Both the position numbers and the translations under genes were made by a program. From assembly GCF_025725665.1 (NCBI RefSeq), contig NZ_CP107009.1, forward strand, positions 1,116,001 through 1,180,000: DNA of 64,000 nt, in the 5' to 3' direction. Below are positions 27,168 through 38,005 of the stretch, piece by piece. Below the pieces are notes generated by a model. That model had not been told where the DNA came from and made no database searches. It saw only the letters and a list, made by a program, of their open reading frames with translations. Each line of letters begins with the position of its first letter. Positions within the stretch are counted from its first letter, which is position 1. The DNA is from Halomonas sp. LR3S48. Its GTDB lineage: Bacteria > Pseudomonadota > Gammaproteobacteria > Pseudomonadales > Halomonadaceae.

Positions 27168-28669
27168 CGGACATCTCCCGCGTTGGGCAGCAGTGCATCG
27201 ATCATGAGCTGAGGGTTGGCCAACTGGTCGGCGGTGGCGTTGGTGTAGTCGCTGACCGGGCCGGCCAGTAGCACCAGCAGCGGTGAGGCGGCCAGCAGCC
27301 AGGCGACACCGAACCACTTGCGCCAGGTCAGTGGCTCTCCGGCAGGCTCGCCCTGGCTGCGCCAGAACAGCGTGGAGCCGGCACGCGACAGCGCTATCAG
27401 CGAACACAGCCCCGTGAGCAACAGGATCGGCCACAGCCAGGGTCGTTGGCCACTCTCGGCTGCGGCCAGCAGCAGGGCCTTGCCGATGGCGCCGGAGAGT
27501 GGTGGCAGGCCGGCCACCGACACGGCACCGAGGAAGAATAGCACCGCCAGCCAACCGCCCTGCTGCAGCGGGCGTCCCCGCACCAGGCGGGTACCGGCCT
27601 TGCCGCGCTGTTGTCCGATCAGTTCGGCCAGCAGGAACAGTCCGCCGGTGATCAGGGTGGTATGGATCAGGTAGTAGAGCAGGGCGGAAACCGCTCGCGG
27701 CGAGCCCATGCCGATGCCGGCGAGCAGCGTGCCCACCGAGACCAGTACCAGATAAGCCACCAGCAGGCGCAGGTCGCGTGCGGCCAGCACCCCGATGCCG
27801 GCGGCAACCAGGGTCGCCAGCGACAGCCACCAGACCCAGGCCTGCTCCAGGTTGGCCAGCGGTCCCGCGGCGTCGCCGAAAATCAGCGAATAGACGCGCA
27901 GGATGGCGTAGATGCCGACCTTGGTCATGATGGCAAACAGCGCCGCCACCGGCGCCGGTGCCGCGGCATAGGTGCGCGGCAGCCAGAAGTAGAGCGGCAG
28001 CATGGCAGCCTTTAGCCCGAACACCACCAGCAGCATCAGGCCACCGGCGGTAACCAGCCCGGCCCGCTCGGCGGGCAGCTCGGCGAGACGCGCCGCCATG
28101 TCCGCCATGTTCAGGGTGCCGGTAGCGCCATAGAGCACGCCCACGGCGATCAGGAACAGCGCGGAGCCGGCCAGGTTGAGCACCACGTAGTGCACCCCGG
28201 CCTGGATGCGTGCCTTGCCGCCGCCGTGCAGCAGCAGGGCATAGGAGGCCAGCAACAGCACCTCGAAGAAGACGAAGAGGTTGAACAGGTCGCCGGTCAG
28301 GAAAGCCCCGTTGATCCCCATCAACTGCCACTGGAACAGGCCGTGGAAATTGCTGCCGCGCTCGTCGTCGCCGTCGCAGGCGAAGACCACCGCACCCAGT
28401 GCCAGCACGGCAGTGAGCAGTACCATCAGGGCCGATAGGCGATCGAGCACCAGCACGATGCCGAAGGGAGGCTGCCAGTCGCCGAGGGCGTAGTAGGTGA
28501 CTTCGCCGCCTGCCGCCTGGCTGACCAGGGCGATGCCAACCAGTACCAGCAGAGCGGTGCTGCCGACGCCGATCAAGCGCTTCAGCTCAGTGCCGCCCAG
28601 GCGACGGTACAGCAGCAGGATCCCCGCCACCAGGGGCAGCACGATGGGCAGAACGATGAGGTGCGTCAT
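27164..28669 (-). CDS. mrpD: Mrp antiporter subunit D (operon 1)
   Basis: 501 residues with about 14 transmembrane helices, homologous to the antiporter-like subunits NuoL/M/N of complex I. It carries the proton-translocation features of the family: a glutamate in FFEVLLLASYALLL (about 135-150) and a lysine in KAAMLPLYFWLP and IMTKVGIYAILR. It starts one base inside the mrpC stop. Confidence 0.95.
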   Translation of the reverse strand: MTHLIVLPIVLPLVAGILLLYRRLGGTELKRLIGVGSTALLVLVGIALVSQAAGGEVTYYALGDWQPPFGIVLVLDRLSALMVLLTAVLALGAVVFACDGDDERGSNFHGLFQWQLMGINGAFLTGDLFNLFVFFEVLLLASYALLLHGGGKARIQAGVHYVVLNLAGSALFLIAVGVLYGATGTLNMADMAARLAELPAERAGLVTAGGLMLLVVFGLKAAMLPLYFWLPRTYAAAPAPVAALFAIMTKVGIYAILRVYSLIFGDAAGPLANLEQAWVWWLSLATLVAAGIGVLAARDLRLLVAYLVLVSVGTLLAGIGMGSPRAVSALLYYLIHTTLITGGLFLLAELIGQQRGKAGTRLVRGRPLQQGGWLAVLFFLGAVSVAGLPPLSGAIGKALLLAAAESGQRPWLWPILLLTGLCSLIALSRAGSTLFWRSQGEPAGEPLTWRKWFGVAWLLAASPLLVLLAGPVSDYTNATADQLANPQLMIDALLPNAGDVR

Positions 28670-29010
28670 CAGCTGCGTCCCTCGTCGTCATGCGAGCGGC
28701 CATCGACGTGGTCGTTGCCGGCCTCGCTGCGTGCACGCATCGCCAGGATCACCACGAAGGCAGTCATGGCGAAGCCGATGACGATGGCGGTAAGCACCAG
28801 CGCCTGCGGCAATGGATCGGCGTATTCACCGCCGCCATTGACGATGGTCGCCCCGTCGGTAGTGAGCCCGCCCATGGAGAACAGGAAGAGATTGACGGCG
28901 TAGGAGAGCAGGGTCAGGCCGACGACGACCGGGAAGGTACGGCCACGCAGGGTCAGGTAGAGCCCGCAGGCGGTCAACACGCCGGTAGTGATGGCGTAGA
29001 GGCTTTCCAT
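28669..29010 (-). CDS. mrpC: Mrp antiporter subunit C (operon 1)
   Basis: 113 residues with three transmembrane helices, homologous to NuoK. The signature [18 protein letters not shown] is present. The start overlaps the mrpAB stop by one base (TGATG). The charged C-terminus is longer than in some homologues. Confidence 0.94.
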   Translation of the reverse strand: MESLYAITTGVLTACGLYLTLRGRTFPVVVGLTLLSYAVNLFLFSMGGLTTDGATIVNGGGEYADPLPQALVLTAIVIGFAMTAFVVILAMRARSEAGNDHVDGRSHDDEGRS

Positions 29011-31841
29011 CAGATGTTCTCCTTGCTGGGGCGCGTCGTGGTGTCGACGGAGCTCTCGACGGGTTCCTTGGCTGGACGATGGGGTGTGGTGACCTTGCCC
29101 AGGTTGGCCAGGATCATCAGGGTGGCGCCCACCACGGCGAGATAGACGCCGAGGTCGAACAGCATGGCCGTGGCCAGCTCGAAGTCGCCTGCCAGCGGCA
29201 GGTGGAAATGGCCGAAGGCCGACGTCAGGAAAGGGCGGCCGAACAGCCAGCTGCCGAGGCCGGTCAGCGTGGCGATGCCGACCCCGGCGACGGCCACCGG
29301 CTGATACGGGAAGTCGAGCCGCTGCTGCGCCCATTCCACGCCGCGTGCCATGTAGAGCAGGATCAGCGCCACGGCGGTGATCAGGCCGGCGATGAAGCCG
29401 CCGCCGGGCAGGTTGTGGCCGCGCAGGAAGATGAAGGCGGATACCAGCAGGGCCAGTGGCAGCAGTGCCATGGAGATGGAGGTGAGGATCGCCGGGTAGC
29501 GGTCCGGCGACCATAGCCGCCCCTCGCCGTCACTGTGCGGCATGTACAGACGCAGCCGATTGAGCAGCTTGAAGATGGCCAGGCCCGCCAGTGCCAGCAC
29601 GGTGATCTCGCCCAGGGTATCGAAGCCGCGGAAGTCCACCAGGATGACATTGACCACGTTGTGGCCGCCGCCGCCGGGCACGCTGTTTTCCAGGAAGAAC
29701 CCCGAGATCGGCGCATTGTCGCGGGTCAGCACGGCGTAGTTGAGGCTGGCCACCACCAGGCCGAGCGAGCCGGCCAGGACGATGTCGCGCAGGCTGCGGC
29801 GATTCGAGGATTCCGGCGGCGTCTTCTGCGGCAGGAAGAACAGCGCCAGCATCAGCAGGATCATGGTGACCACTTCCACCGAGAGCTGGGTCAGGGCCAG
29901 GTCGGGGGCCGAAAAGCGGGCGAAGGTCAGCGATACCACCAGCCCCACCACCGACAGCAGCAGCAGCGAAACCAGGCGATAGCGATGCGTGACCGCGGTG
30001 CCGATACCGCCGAACAGCAGCAGACCGGCACCCAGCAGCAGGATGCCATCCAGGGGTTGGTTGCCCTTCTCCCCGGTGAGGCCGGTCATCTGCGCGAGCC
30101 CCAGCGCGCCGGCGAGCAGGGTGGCGAGCAACAGCCAGGTCATGTAGCGCTGCAGCGAAGCACCGTCGAACCAGGCCAGTCCGGCTTCAGCGGTATTGCC
30201 CAGGCGCTGAACGGCCGACTCGAAGACGAACCGGGCGTCGACCGGACGAAAGCTGCGCACGAAGCGCCGCAGATCCGCATGGCGCCAGTAGACGGCCGCA
30301 CCCGCGACCAGTGCGATCAGGCTCATGATCAGCGGCAGGTTGATGCCGTGCCAGATCGCCAGGTGAAAATCGAGCGGCTCGCCCAGCACTGCCCGGGTGG
30401 CCGGGGCGAGCAGTCCTTCGGCCATCACCGGCACGAGCCCTACCGCCACGCAGATCGCCACCAGCAGCTCCACGGGAGCGCGCATCAGGCGTGGTGGCTC
30501 ATGGGGTGCCTTCGGCAGCGGCTCCTGGGCGGGCTTGAAGAAGACCGCGTGAACCAGGCGCAGGGAGTAGGCGACCGAGAGAATGCCGCCCAGCGTGGCC
30601 AGCGCCGGCAGCAGCCAGCTCAGCCCGCCCAGTACCGGCGTGGCCAGGGTCTCGGTGAAGAACATCTCCTTGGAGAGGAAGCCGTTGAGCAGCGGTACGC
30701 CGGCCATGGCGGCTGCGGCCAGGGTGGTCAATAGGGCGGTCACCGGCATGGTGCGGCGCAGCCCGCCCAGGCGACCGAGTTCGCGGGTACCGGTCTCGTG
30801 GTCGATGATACCCGCGCTCAGGAATAGCGCCGCCTTGAAGGTGGCGTGATTGAGGATATGAAAAAGCGCGGCGAGCACGGCCATGGGACTGCCGATCCCC
30901 AGCAGCAGGGTGATCAGACCCAGGTGGCTGACGGTGGAGAAGGCCAGGATCCCCTTGAGGTCGGTCTTGAGCAGCGCGAACCAGGCACCGTACAGCAGCG
31001 TGGCGGCACCCACCAGCGAGACCGTCACCGACCACAGTGCGCTGTCGGCAATGGCCGGGTGCAGCCGCGCCATCAGGAAGATGCCCGCCTTGACCATGGT
31101 CGCCGAATGCAGATAGGCAGAGACCGGCGTCGGTGCCGCCATGGCGTGCGGTAGCCAGAACTGGAACGGGAACTGGGCCGACTTGGTGAAGGCACCCAGC
31201 AGTACCAGCATGAGCATCAGCGGATAGCGTGGGTCGGCGACGATGAGGTCGCCGCTCGCCAGCACCTGGTCCATGGAGTGACTGCCCACCATGTCGCCCA
31301 ACAGCAGCAGGCCGGCGAGCAGGGCGAGGCCGCCTGCGCCGGTCACGGTCAGGGCCATGCGCGCGCCCTTGCGCGCCTCGCTCTGGTGGGACCAGAAGCC
31401 GATCAGCAGGAAGGAGGAGATGCTGGTCAGTTCCCAGTAGAGCCACAGCAGGATCAAGTTGTCCGCCATGACGATGCCGACCATGGAGGCCATGAACAGG
31501 ATCAGGTAGGCATAGAAGCGGCCGAAAGGCTCCTCGGGCGAGAGGTAGAAGTGCGCATAGAGCAGGATCAGCAGGCCGATGCCGAGGATCAGCAGGTTGA
31601 ACAGCAGCGACAGGCCGTCCAGCCGAAAGGCCAGCTCCAGGTCCAGGGCGGGCAACCACTCCAGCGAGAAGCGCAGCGCTTCGTCCGCCGCCAGCGCCGG
31701 CCACTGGACCAGGACCAGTAGCAGGGCGAGGGCCGGTAGCACGGCAGTGGCCAGCGTGCAGAAGCGTCGGCCTCGGTGCGCGCTGAGCATGGGCACCAGC
31801 ATGCCCAGCAGCGTTAGCAGGGGTATCCACAACAGTGTCAT
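29010..31841 (-). CDS. mrpA: Mrp antiporter fused subunit A-B (operon 1)
   Basis: 943 residues. The NuoL-like antiporter core (about 1-500) has the conserved [50 protein letters not shown] and [14 protein letters not shown] blocks. It is followed by the MbhD/DUF4040 region ([12 protein letters not shown]) and, after about residue 760, a complete MrpB-like domain with [23 protein letters not shown]. The AB fusion is typical of group 2 (Pha-type) Mrp systems with six genes. I chose the ATG at 31841; an in-frame start 25 codons upstream is poor. It is the first gene of the minus operon. Confidence 0.95.
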   Translation of the reverse strand: MTLLWIPLLTLLGMLVPMLSAHRGRRFCTLATAVLPALALLLVLVQWPALAADEALRFSLEWLPALDLELAFRLDGLSLLFNLLILGIGLLILLYAHFYLSPEEPFGRFYAYLILFMASMVGIVMADNLILLWLYWELTSISSFLLIGFWSHQSEARKGARMALTVTGAGGLALLAGLLLLGDMVGSHSMDQVLASGDLIVADPRYPLMLMLVLLGAFTKSAQFPFQFWLPHAMAAPTPVSAYLHSATMVKAGIFLMARLHPAIADSALWSVTVSLVGAATLLYGAWFALLKTDLKGILAFSTVSHLGLITLLLGIGSPMAVLAALFHILNHATFKAALFLSAGIIDHETGTRELGRLGGLRRTMPVTALLTTLAAAAMAGVPLLNGFLSKEMFFTETLATPVLGGLSWLLPALATLGGILSVAYSLRLVHAVFFKPAQEPLPKAPHEPPRLMRAPVELLVAICVAVGLVPVMAEGLLAPATRAVLGEPLDFHLAIWHGINLPLIMSLIALVAGAAVYWRHADLRRFVRSFRPVDARFVFESAVQRLGNTAEAGLAWFDGASLQRYMTWLLLATLLAGALGLAQMTGLTGEKGNQPLDGILLLGAGLLLFGGIGTAVTHRYRLVSLLLLSVVGLVVSLTFARFSAPDLALTQLSVEVVTMILLMLALFFLPQKTPPESSNRRSLRDIVLAGSLGLVVASLNYAVLTRDNAPISGFFLENSVPGGGGHNVVNVILVDFRGFDTLGEITVLALAGLAIFKLLNRLRLYMPHSDGEGRLWSPDRYPAILTSISMALLPLALLVSAFIFLRGHNLPGGGFIAGLITAVALILLYMARGVEWAQQRLDFPYQPVAVAGVGIATLTGLGSWLFGRPFLTSAFGHFHLPLAGDFELATAMLFDLGVYLAVVGATLMILANLGKVTTPHRPAKEPVESSVDTTTRPSKENI

Positions 31842-32102
31842 CGTTCGCTCATCCTGCTCGGGTCCGTGAGGAGAGGGGCATAGTTTGCCTACGGGACGGA
31901 AGGACGCAAGCATCAAGCGTTTGTTTCCCGTCCTTGGGCCCGAAGGTTCTTATAATGCCGCCTTCCGCCATGTCAACGCAAAGCGGGTAACCTTTGTGGT
32001 TCCTTGCCATTCAATACCTTGTCTCTATAAAGTGGACGGCGACGAACCGGTGGGAGCGATGCCTTGGCGTGGCTCCATCCAATAACTGGGGAGGGGCGCC
32101 GT
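31842..32102. promoter_or_regulatory. Divergent control region between two mrp operons
   Basis: 261 bp separate the start codons of the two operons. The plus-strand operon has a recognisable promoter at 32004-32031. A second TATAAT occurs on the plus strand at 31952-31957 without a good -35. I could not assign a strong minus-strand promoter; TTGCGT with 17-base spacing to a weak AAACTA is the best candidate. No long palindrome was seen. Confidence 0.6.
32004..32031 (+). promoter_or_regulatory. Sigma70 promoter of mrp operon 2
   Basis: TTGCCA (32004-32009), a 16-base spacer and TATAAA (32026-32031) lie 71 bp before the mrpA start. Confidence 0.65.
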
Positions 32103-34430
32103 ATGCAGCTGGCCGTACTGGGTGGCTTCGTGGTGGCGGGGATGGCGCCGCTGCTGCACCGATGGTTCGGTGATCGAACGCCGCTGGTGATGGCCCTGCT
32201 GCCGGCTTCCCTGGCCGCATGGCTACTCGGTCAGTGGCCGACGGTGACGGCGGGCGAAGCGCTGCTGATCGAGTGGGCCTGGGTGCCGGGGCTCGACATC
32301 ACGCTGAGCTTCTTCATCGATGGTCTGTCCTGGCTGTTCGCCATGTTGATCACGGTGATCGGTAGCCTGGTGCTGGTGTATACCGGCGACTACCTGCGTG
32401 GCCATCGCGACCTGCCACGTTTCCTGGTCGTGCTCACCGCCTTCATGATGTCGATGCTCGGCCTGGTGCTGGCCGACAACCTGGTGACCCTGTTCGTGTT
32501 CTGGGAACTCACCAGTATCACTTCCTTCCTGCTCATCGGCTTCAATCACGCCGACCTGTCAGCGCGCAAGGCTGCGCAGCAGGGTCTCTACGTTACCGTT
32601 GGCGGTGGGCTGGCGCTGCTCGCCGGCTTCGTCATGCTGGCCATGGCCGGGGACAGCTGGTCGCTGGCCGAACTGACGACACGGGGCGAGGCGCTGCGCG
32701 ACCACGCTCTTTACCTGCCGTTGCTGGTTTGCCTGCTGATCGGCGCCTTTACCAAGTCGGCCCAGTTTCCGTTCCATTTCTGGTTGCCCAATGCCATGGC
32801 GGCACCGACGCCGGTCTCGGCCTACCTGCATTCGGCGACCATGGTCAAGGCGGGGATCTATCTGCTGGCTCGGCTGCATCCGGCGCTGGGCGGGACCGAG
32901 GCCTGGACACTCAGCCTGTCGCTGGTGGGAGCCATTACCATGGTCACTGGCGCCTTCCTGGCGATCCATTACACCAACATCAAGATGCTATTGGCTTATT
33001 CGACGGTCATGGCGCTGGGCACCCTGACGTTGCTGCTGGGGCTCGGCACGCCAGGGGCGCTGGTCGCGTTCGTGGCTTTCCTGCTGGCGCACTCCCTGTA
33101 CAAGGGGGCACTGTTCCTGGTGGCCGGCATCCTCGACCACGAAACCGGCACCAAGGACGTCACCCATATGGGTGGGCTGCGCCATGTGATGCCCCGCACC
33201 GCCGCGGTGGCTGCCGTTGCCGCGCTGTCGCTGGCCGGCATGCCGCCCCTGATGGGTTTCGTCGGCAAGGAGCTGATGCTCGAGTCTGCGTTGGCCGCCG
33301 AGCATTATCGCGTGGTGATCGTGTCGCTGGCCTTCGTAGCCGCCTTCCTGACCCTGGCGGTGGCGGCCATCGTTGCCCTGCGGCCCTTCTTCGGTCCCGC
33401 TCGGAAAACGCCACGCTCGCCCCATGAGCCTCCGGCGGGCATGCTCGTGGGGCCGGCCCTGCTGGCCGGGCTATCGCTGCTGTTCGGCCTGGTGCCGGGG
33501 TGGCTCGACGACCTGGTGGCGGTAACGGTGGGCGGGATCGGTGCCGCCGATCACGATGTACACCTGGCGCTGTGGCACGGCATCAACCTGCCGCTCGTGC
33601 TGTCACTGGCGAGCCTGGCACTGGGGCTGGCGGTGTGGCACCGCTGGGATCGCCTGCGGGCGCACCTGGCCCGGATCAGGCCGCTCATGGCGCGCGGGCC
33701 CGAAGCCGGCTACGAGGCGCTGATGGCGGGGATGGTGGCTGGCGCCGAGTGGCAAACACGCATGCTGCAGAACGGGCATATTCGCAATTACCTGATCGTG
33801 ACTCTGCTGACGCTGCTTGGGTTGGTGGGGCATGCCCTGTTCTTCCGCCACGCGCCTAGCCTCGACGTGGACCTTGATCTCTACCTGCACGAGGCCATGG
33901 TCGCCGGCCTGATGGTGGCCGGGGCGGTGGCCGCCTGCGTCATGCGCTCGCGCCTGGCGGCCGTCGCTGCGGTGGGCATCATGGGCTTCTCAATCGCCCT
34001 GGTCTTCGTCCTGTTCAGCGCGCCGGACCTGGCCATCACCCAACTGCTGGTGGAAACCCTGACGGTTATCCTGCTGGTGCTGGTGCTGTTCCGGCTGCCG
34101 CGCTTCGCCACCCTCTCCACGCCCACCGAGCGCATTCGCGACCTGGTGGTGGCAGGCTTGGCCGGGATCCTGGTCACACTGCTGATGCTTGCGGTGCTGG
34201 CCGGCGAGCGGTTGTCGCGCATCTCCGACTACCTGGTCGCCAACAGCCAGCCGCTGGGGCACGGCCACAATATCGTCAACGTCATCCTGGTGGACTTCCG
34301 CGCCCTGGACACCCTGGGCGAGATGTTCGTGCTGGCGCTGGCGGCCATAGGCGTCCTGGCCATGCTGCGCTTCCACGCCGAGGAGAGCAGTGCCGGGCGC
34401 ACCCCGACTCGGGAGCGTGACGATGGTTAG
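32103..34430 (+). CDS. mrpA: Mrp antiporter subunit A (operon 2)
   Basis: 775 residues, the NuoL-like largest subunit. Conserved blocks include [53 protein letters not shown] and LYKGALFLVAGILDHETGTKD, with the MbhD-type APDLAITQLLVETL at the C-terminus. It ends after the first MrpB-like helices, so B is a separate gene, unlike operon 1. I chose ATG 32103 because GGGGAGGGG precedes it. It shares only family-level similarity with the operon 1 subunit, so this is not a recent duplication. Confidence 0.95.
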   Translation: MQLAVLGGFVVAGMAPLLHRWFGDRTPLVMALLPASLAAWLLGQWPTVTAGEALLIEWAWVPGLDITLSFFIDGLSWLFAMLITVIGSLVLVYTGDYLRGHRDLPRFLVVLTAFMMSMLGLVLADNLVTLFVFWELTSITSFLLIGFNHADLSARKAAQQGLYVTVGGGLALLAGFVMLAMAGDSWSLAELTTRGEALRDHALYLPLLVCLLIGAFTKSAQFPFHFWLPNAMAAPTPVSAYLHSATMVKAGIYLLARLHPALGGTEAWTLSLSLVGAITMVTGAFLAIHYTNIKMLLAYSTVMALGTLTLLLGLGTPGALVAFVAFLLAHSLYKGALFLVAGILDHETGTKDVTHMGGLRHVMPRTAAVAAVAALSLAGMPPLMGFVGKELMLESALAAEHYRVVIVSLAFVAAFLTLAVAAIVALRPFFGPARKTPRSPHEPPAGMLVGPALLAGLSLLFGLVPGWLDDLVAVTVGGIGAADHDVHLALWHGINLPLVLSLASLALGLAVWHRWDRLRAHLARIRPLMARGPEAGYEALMAGMVAGAEWQTRMLQNGHIRNYLIVTLLTLLGLVGHALFFRHAPSLDVDLDLYLHEAMVAGLMVAGAVAACVMRSRLAAVAAVGIMGFSIALVFVLFSAPDLAITQLLVETLTVILLVLVLFRLPRFATLSTPTERIRDLVVAGLAGILVTLLMLAVLAGERLSRISDYLVANSQPLGHGHNIVNVILVDFRALDTLGEMFVLALAAIGVLAMLRFHAEESSAGRTPTRERDDG

Positions 34431-34854
34431 ATCGGGCACCCTGATACTCAGCGTGGCGGCGCGTCTGTTGCTGCCGCTGCAACTGTTGTTTTCGTTGTTC
34501 CTGCTGCTGCGTGGCCATGACGAGCCGGGCGGCGGCTTCATTGCCGGGCTGGTGGCGTCGGGCGCCTTCGCGCTCTATCTCTTCGCCTACGGCGGGCGGG
34601 CCATGCACGCCATGCTCAAGGTCTCGCCCCGTGACCTGATCGGCGTCGGGCTGACGCTCGGCGTGCTCTCGACCCTGCCGGCGTGGTGGCAGGGCGAGCC
34701 GTTCTTCACCGCCCAGTGGTGGACGGTCCCGGTGATCGACTTCAAGGCATCGACGCCGCTGCTGTTCGATATCGGCGTCTATCTCGTGGTGCTGGGTTCC
34801 GTACTGACCGCTATCACCGCCCTGGTGGACACCGACAGGGAAGACGATGCCTGA
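34423..34854 (+). CDS. mrpB: Mrp antiporter subunit B (operon 2)
   Basis: 143 residues with four transmembrane helices and the family core [20 protein letters not shown], followed by [14 protein letters not shown]. The start lies 8 bases inside the mrpA stop region, indicating coupling. Confidence 0.94.
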   Translation: MVRSGTLILSVAARLLLPLQLLFSLFLLLRGHDEPGGGFIAGLVASGAFALYLFAYGGRAMHAMLKVSPRDLIGVGLTLGVLSTLPAWWQGEPFFTAQWWTVPVIDFKASTPLLFDIGVYLVVLGSVLTAITALVDTDREDDA

Positions 34855-34869
34855 TAACGAGGAGACGCC

Positions 34870-35217
34870 ATGGAACCCCTGCTAGCCGTTGCCATCGGCA
34901 TTCTGTTTGCCGCGGCCATCTACATGATGCTGCGCCGCTCCATCGTCAAGCTGGTGATCGGCCTGATGCTGCTCTCCAATGCCGCCAACCTGCTGATCTT
35001 CGTCTCCGCGGGGTTGACCCGCGGTGCGCCACCGCTGGTGCCGCAAGGCTTGGCCGCCCCGGAGGGCGTCGTGGCCGACCCGCTGCCGCAGGCGCTGGTG
35101 CTCACCGCCATCGTGATCGCCTTCGGCGTGCTGTCGTTCGCCGTGGTGCTGGTGCGCCGTGCCTGGGAGATCGTGCGCGCCGACGACCTCGACCGGATGA
35201 GGGATACCGATACGTGA
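34870..35217 (+). CDS. mrpC: Mrp antiporter subunit C (operon 2)
   Basis: 115 residues, NuoK-like, three transmembrane helices. It contains [18 protein letters not shown] and [18 protein letters not shown]. It lies 15 bp after mrpB with GAGGAGAC upstream and overlaps the GTG of mrpD. Confidence 0.94.
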   Translation: MEPLLAVAIGILFAAAIYMMLRRSIVKLVIGLMLLSNAANLLIFVSAGLTRGAPPLVPQGLAAPEGVVADPLPQALVLTAIVIAFGVLSFAVVLVRRAWEIVRADDLDRMRDTDT

Positions 35218-36731
35218 ATCCACAGATCGCCCTGCCCATCCTGATCCCGCTGCTCGCGGGGGCCGTATCGCTGCTGTTCTGGCGCTCCCGCCTCATGCAG
35301 CGGATGATTGCGGTGGCCGGCACCGCGTTGCTGCTGGCGTCCAGTATCTGGCTGCTGATATCGGTCAGCCGGGACGGGATCCTGGTGTTGCAAGTGGGCA
35401 ACTGGCCGGCTCCCTTCGGCATCAGCCTGGTGGCCGATCTGCTCGGGGCCATCATGGTGGTGCTCACCGGTATCATTGGCTTCGCGGTGGCGCTCTACTC
35501 CTTGGCCACCACCGGGCGCGGCCACGAGGCCTACGGCTATTTCCCGCTGATGCACCTGCTGCTGGCCGGAGTGGCTGGCGCCTTCCTCACCGGAGACATC
35601 TTCAATCTCTATGTCTGGTTCGAGGTGATGCTGGTGGCCTCTTTCGCACTGCTGATCCTCGGTAGCGAGAAGGCCCAGATGGAGGGGGCAATCAAGTACG
35701 TCACTCTCAACCTGCTGTCGTCGGTGATTTTCCTGGTAGCGGTGGGGCTGCTCTACGGCATGGTCGGCACGCTCAACATGGCCGATATCGCGCGCCGGCT
35801 GGCGAGCCTGGAAGACAATGGCATGGCCGATGTGCTGGCGATGATGTTCATGGTCGCCTTCGGCATCAAGGCAGCGGCCTTTCCGCTGTTCTTCTGGCTG
35901 CCGGCTTCCTATCACACTCCACCGGTGGCGGTGTCGGCGCTGTTCGCCGGGTTGCTGACCAAGGTCGGCGTCTACGCGCTGTATCGGGTATTCACGCTGA
36001 TCTTTCATCACAGCCCCGGCTACACCCATGAGATCCTGCTGTGGGGCGCGGGGCTCACCATGCTTTCGGGGGTGCTGGGAGCGGCGGCCCAGTTCGAGTT
36101 CCGTCGTATCCTGTCGTTTCATATCGTCAGCCAGATCGGCTACATGATCCTGGGCCTGGCGCTGTTCACGCCGCTGGCCATCGTCGGCGGCGTCTTCTAC
36201 ATCGTGCATCACATCCTGGTGAAGACGAATCTCTTCCTTGTCAGCGGTATCGTCCATCGCCTCCAGGGCAGCTATCATCTCAAGCGTCTGGGCGGGCTCT
36301 ACCGCAGCCACCCGTGGCTGGCCGTGCTGTTCCTGGTGCCGGCGCTGTCGCTGGCAGGCATGCCGCCCTTGTCGGGGTTCTTCGCCAAGTTCATCGTGAT
36401 CCGGGCCGGCATCGAGGCGGAAGCCTACGGAGTGACGGCGATCGCCCTGCTGGTGGGGCTGCTCACGCTCTACTCGATGGTCAAGATCTGGTCGGAAGTG
36501 TTCTGGAAGACGGCGCCCGGCGGAGACGAGGCCGATGCCTGTCCGGCGGTGGGCCAGCGTGAATTGTGGCTGATGTCGCTGCCGGCGGTGGGCCTGGCGT
36601 TGTGCACGCTGTTCATCGGGCTGAATGCCGGGCCCCTGTATGCCTTGGCCGAGGCCTCGGCGGGTGAACTACTTGCTCCCGAGCGCTATATCGAGGCGGT
36701 ACTCGGCCCGCTCGGGGAGGGTCTGCCATGA
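35214..36731 (+). CDS. mrpD: Mrp antiporter subunit D (operon 2)
   Basis: 505 residues with about 14 transmembrane helices. Key blocks are the glutamate in [17 protein letters not shown] and the lysines in [14 protein letters not shown] and [12 protein letters not shown]. The start is a GTG overlapping the mrpC stop (GTGA); no upstream ATG suits the first helix. Confidence 0.95.
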   Translation: MNPQIALPILIPLLAGAVSLLFWRSRLMQRMIAVAGTALLLASSIWLLISVSRDGILVLQVGNWPAPFGISLVADLLGAIMVVLTGIIGFAVALYSLATTGRGHEAYGYFPLMHLLLAGVAGAFLTGDIFNLYVWFEVMLVASFALLILGSEKAQMEGAIKYVTLNLLSSVIFLVAVGLLYGMVGTLNMADIARRLASLEDNGMADVLAMMFMVAFGIKAAAFPLFFWLPASYHTPPVAVSALFAGLLTKVGVYALYRVFTLIFHHSPGYTHEILLWGAGLTMLSGVLGAAAQFEFRRILSFHIVSQIGYMILGLALFTPLAIVGGVFYIVHHILVKTNLFLVSGIVHRLQGSYHLKRLGGLYRSHPWLAVLFLVPALSLAGMPPLSGFFAKFIVIRAGIEAEAYGVTAIALLVGLLTLYSMVKIWSEVFWKTAPGGDEADACPAVGQRELWLMSLPAVGLALCTLFIGLNAGPLYALAEASAGELLAPERYIEAVLGPLGEGLP

Positions 36732-37201
36732 TCGGGGCGGCCTGGAACCTCATGCTGGGCGGCGCCTGGGTCGTGCTGACCGGTGACTTCAGCGGCCGCA
36801 ACCTGCTCGCCGGCCTGACCTTCGGCTACCTGGTACTGGCGCTGATCCAGCCACAGGTGCCGGCGCTTGCCGGCTATGCCCAGCGCTTGCCGCGGCTGAT
36901 TCGCTTCGTGGGTTTCTTCTTCAAGGAGCTGCTGCTGGCCAACCTCAAGGTCGCCTTCGACGTCGTCACGCCGCCCTGGTACATGAAACCCGGTGTGATC
37001 GCCATGCCGCTCAAGGCACGCAGCGAGTTCGAGATCGCTCTGGTAGCCAATCTGATTTCGCTGACGCCTGGCACCCTGAGCCTGGACGTTTCCGATGACC
37101 GCCGGGTGCTCTACATCCATGCCATGTTCCTCGATGACGAGGCCGAACTGCGCCGCAACCTGGCGGAGCTGGAACGTCGCGCGCTGGAACTGTTCCACTA
37201 G
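36728..37201 (+). CDS. mrpE: Mrp antiporter subunit E (operon 2)
   Basis: 157 residues with the family block [20 protein letters not shown]. The start overlaps the mrpD stop by 4 bases. Confidence 0.94.
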   Translation: MIGAAWNLMLGGAWVVLTGDFSGRNLLAGLTFGYLVLALIQPQVPALAGYAQRLPRLIRFVGFFFKELLLANLKVAFDVVTPPWYMKPGVIAMPLKARSEFEIALVANLISLTPGTLSLDVSDDRRVLYIHAMFLDDEAELRRNLAELERRALELFH

Positions 37202-37216
37202 CTGAGGAGGCGATCC

Positions 37217-37486
37217 ATGTCGACGATGATCCTGTTGAGCCTGGTGCTGATGACCCTGGCACTGTGCCTGGCCTTCGTGCGCCTGTATCTCGGCCCCAGC
37301 CTGCCGGATCGAGTGGTGGCGCTGGAACTCTTCTCCTCCATCATCGTCGGCATCATCGGGGTGGTGGCCATCGCCACCGACGTTCCCAGTCTGCTGGACG
37401 TGGCCATCGTCATGGCGCTGATGGCGTTCATGGCGGCCATCGGTTTCGCCCGGTTCCTGGAGCGGGGAGGGCCGCGCGATGATTGA
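37217..37486 (+). CDS. mrpF: Mrp antiporter subunit F (operon 2)
   Basis: 89 residues with three transmembrane helices and the signature LGPSLPDRVVALE. It has the same length as the operon 1 subunit. Ribosome site GAGGAGGCG lies upstream, and it overlaps mrpG by 8 bases. Confidence 0.94.
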   Translation: MSTMILLSLVLMTLALCLAFVRLYLGPSLPDRVVALELFSSIIVGIIGVVAIATDVPSLLDVAIVMALMAFMAAIGFARFLERGGPRDD

Positions 37487-37883
37487 GATGCTCAAGGTCG
37501 GCCTGATCCTGGTCGGCGCGCTCTTCATGTTTATTGCCGCGCTCGGTCTGGTGCGCCTGCCCGACCTGCTGACGCGCATGCATGCCACTACCAAGGCGGC
37601 TACCCTCGGGGCCTCGCTGATCATGCTGGCAGTGGCACTGCACTTCAGCGAAGTGGCGGTGGTCGCGCGGGCGCTGGGGGTGATTCTCTTCATCATGATG
37701 ACGGCGCCGGTAGCGGCCCACGTGATCGGCCGTGCCGGCTACTTCGTCGGCTCAAAGCTGTGGCACGGAACGGTCAAGGACGAGCTGCGCCCCAACTACG
37801 ATCCGCTCACCCATGAGCTCAAGAGTGGCATGGAGACGGACGCCAACGCCGTGCATCAGCCCCGCGACGGCGACCCCGAGTGA
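37479..37883 (+). CDS. mrpG: Mrp antiporter subunit G (operon 2)
   Basis: 134 residues with three transmembrane helices (FMFIAALGLVRLPDLLTRMHATTKAATLG signature in shorter form) and a hydrophilic C-terminal tail. Last gene of the seven-gene operon. No clear terminator follows; the next gene begins 122 bp downstream. Confidence 0.94.
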   Translation: MIEMLKVGLILVGALFMFIAALGLVRLPDLLTRMHATTKAATLGASLIMLAVALHFSEVAVVARALGVILFIMMTAPVAAHVIGRAGYFVGSKLWHGTVKDELRPNYDPLTHELKSGMETDANAVHQPRDGDPE

Positions 37884-38005
37884 CGGTGGCAAGGGTTACC
37901 CGCGTCTGTTTACACGATGCGACGATTCCTTGTCCTGCGGGGCTGGCCTGACGGGCGCTTCTGGGCGATGATCGATGGCCATCGAGGTAAAGGAATACTG
38001 CCGTC

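Noticed and set aside
26670..28331. A 553-codon frame joining mrpE with sequence opposite mrpD coding
   Set aside because: Only its last 165 codons are mrpE. The upstream part is an out-of-frame reading of mrpD, so this is not a fusion protein.
34683..36731. Apparent N-terminal extension of mrpD over mrpB and mrpC
   Set aside because: The first 177 codons are an alternative-frame reading of mrpB and mrpC. The GTG at 35214 gives the family-typical start.
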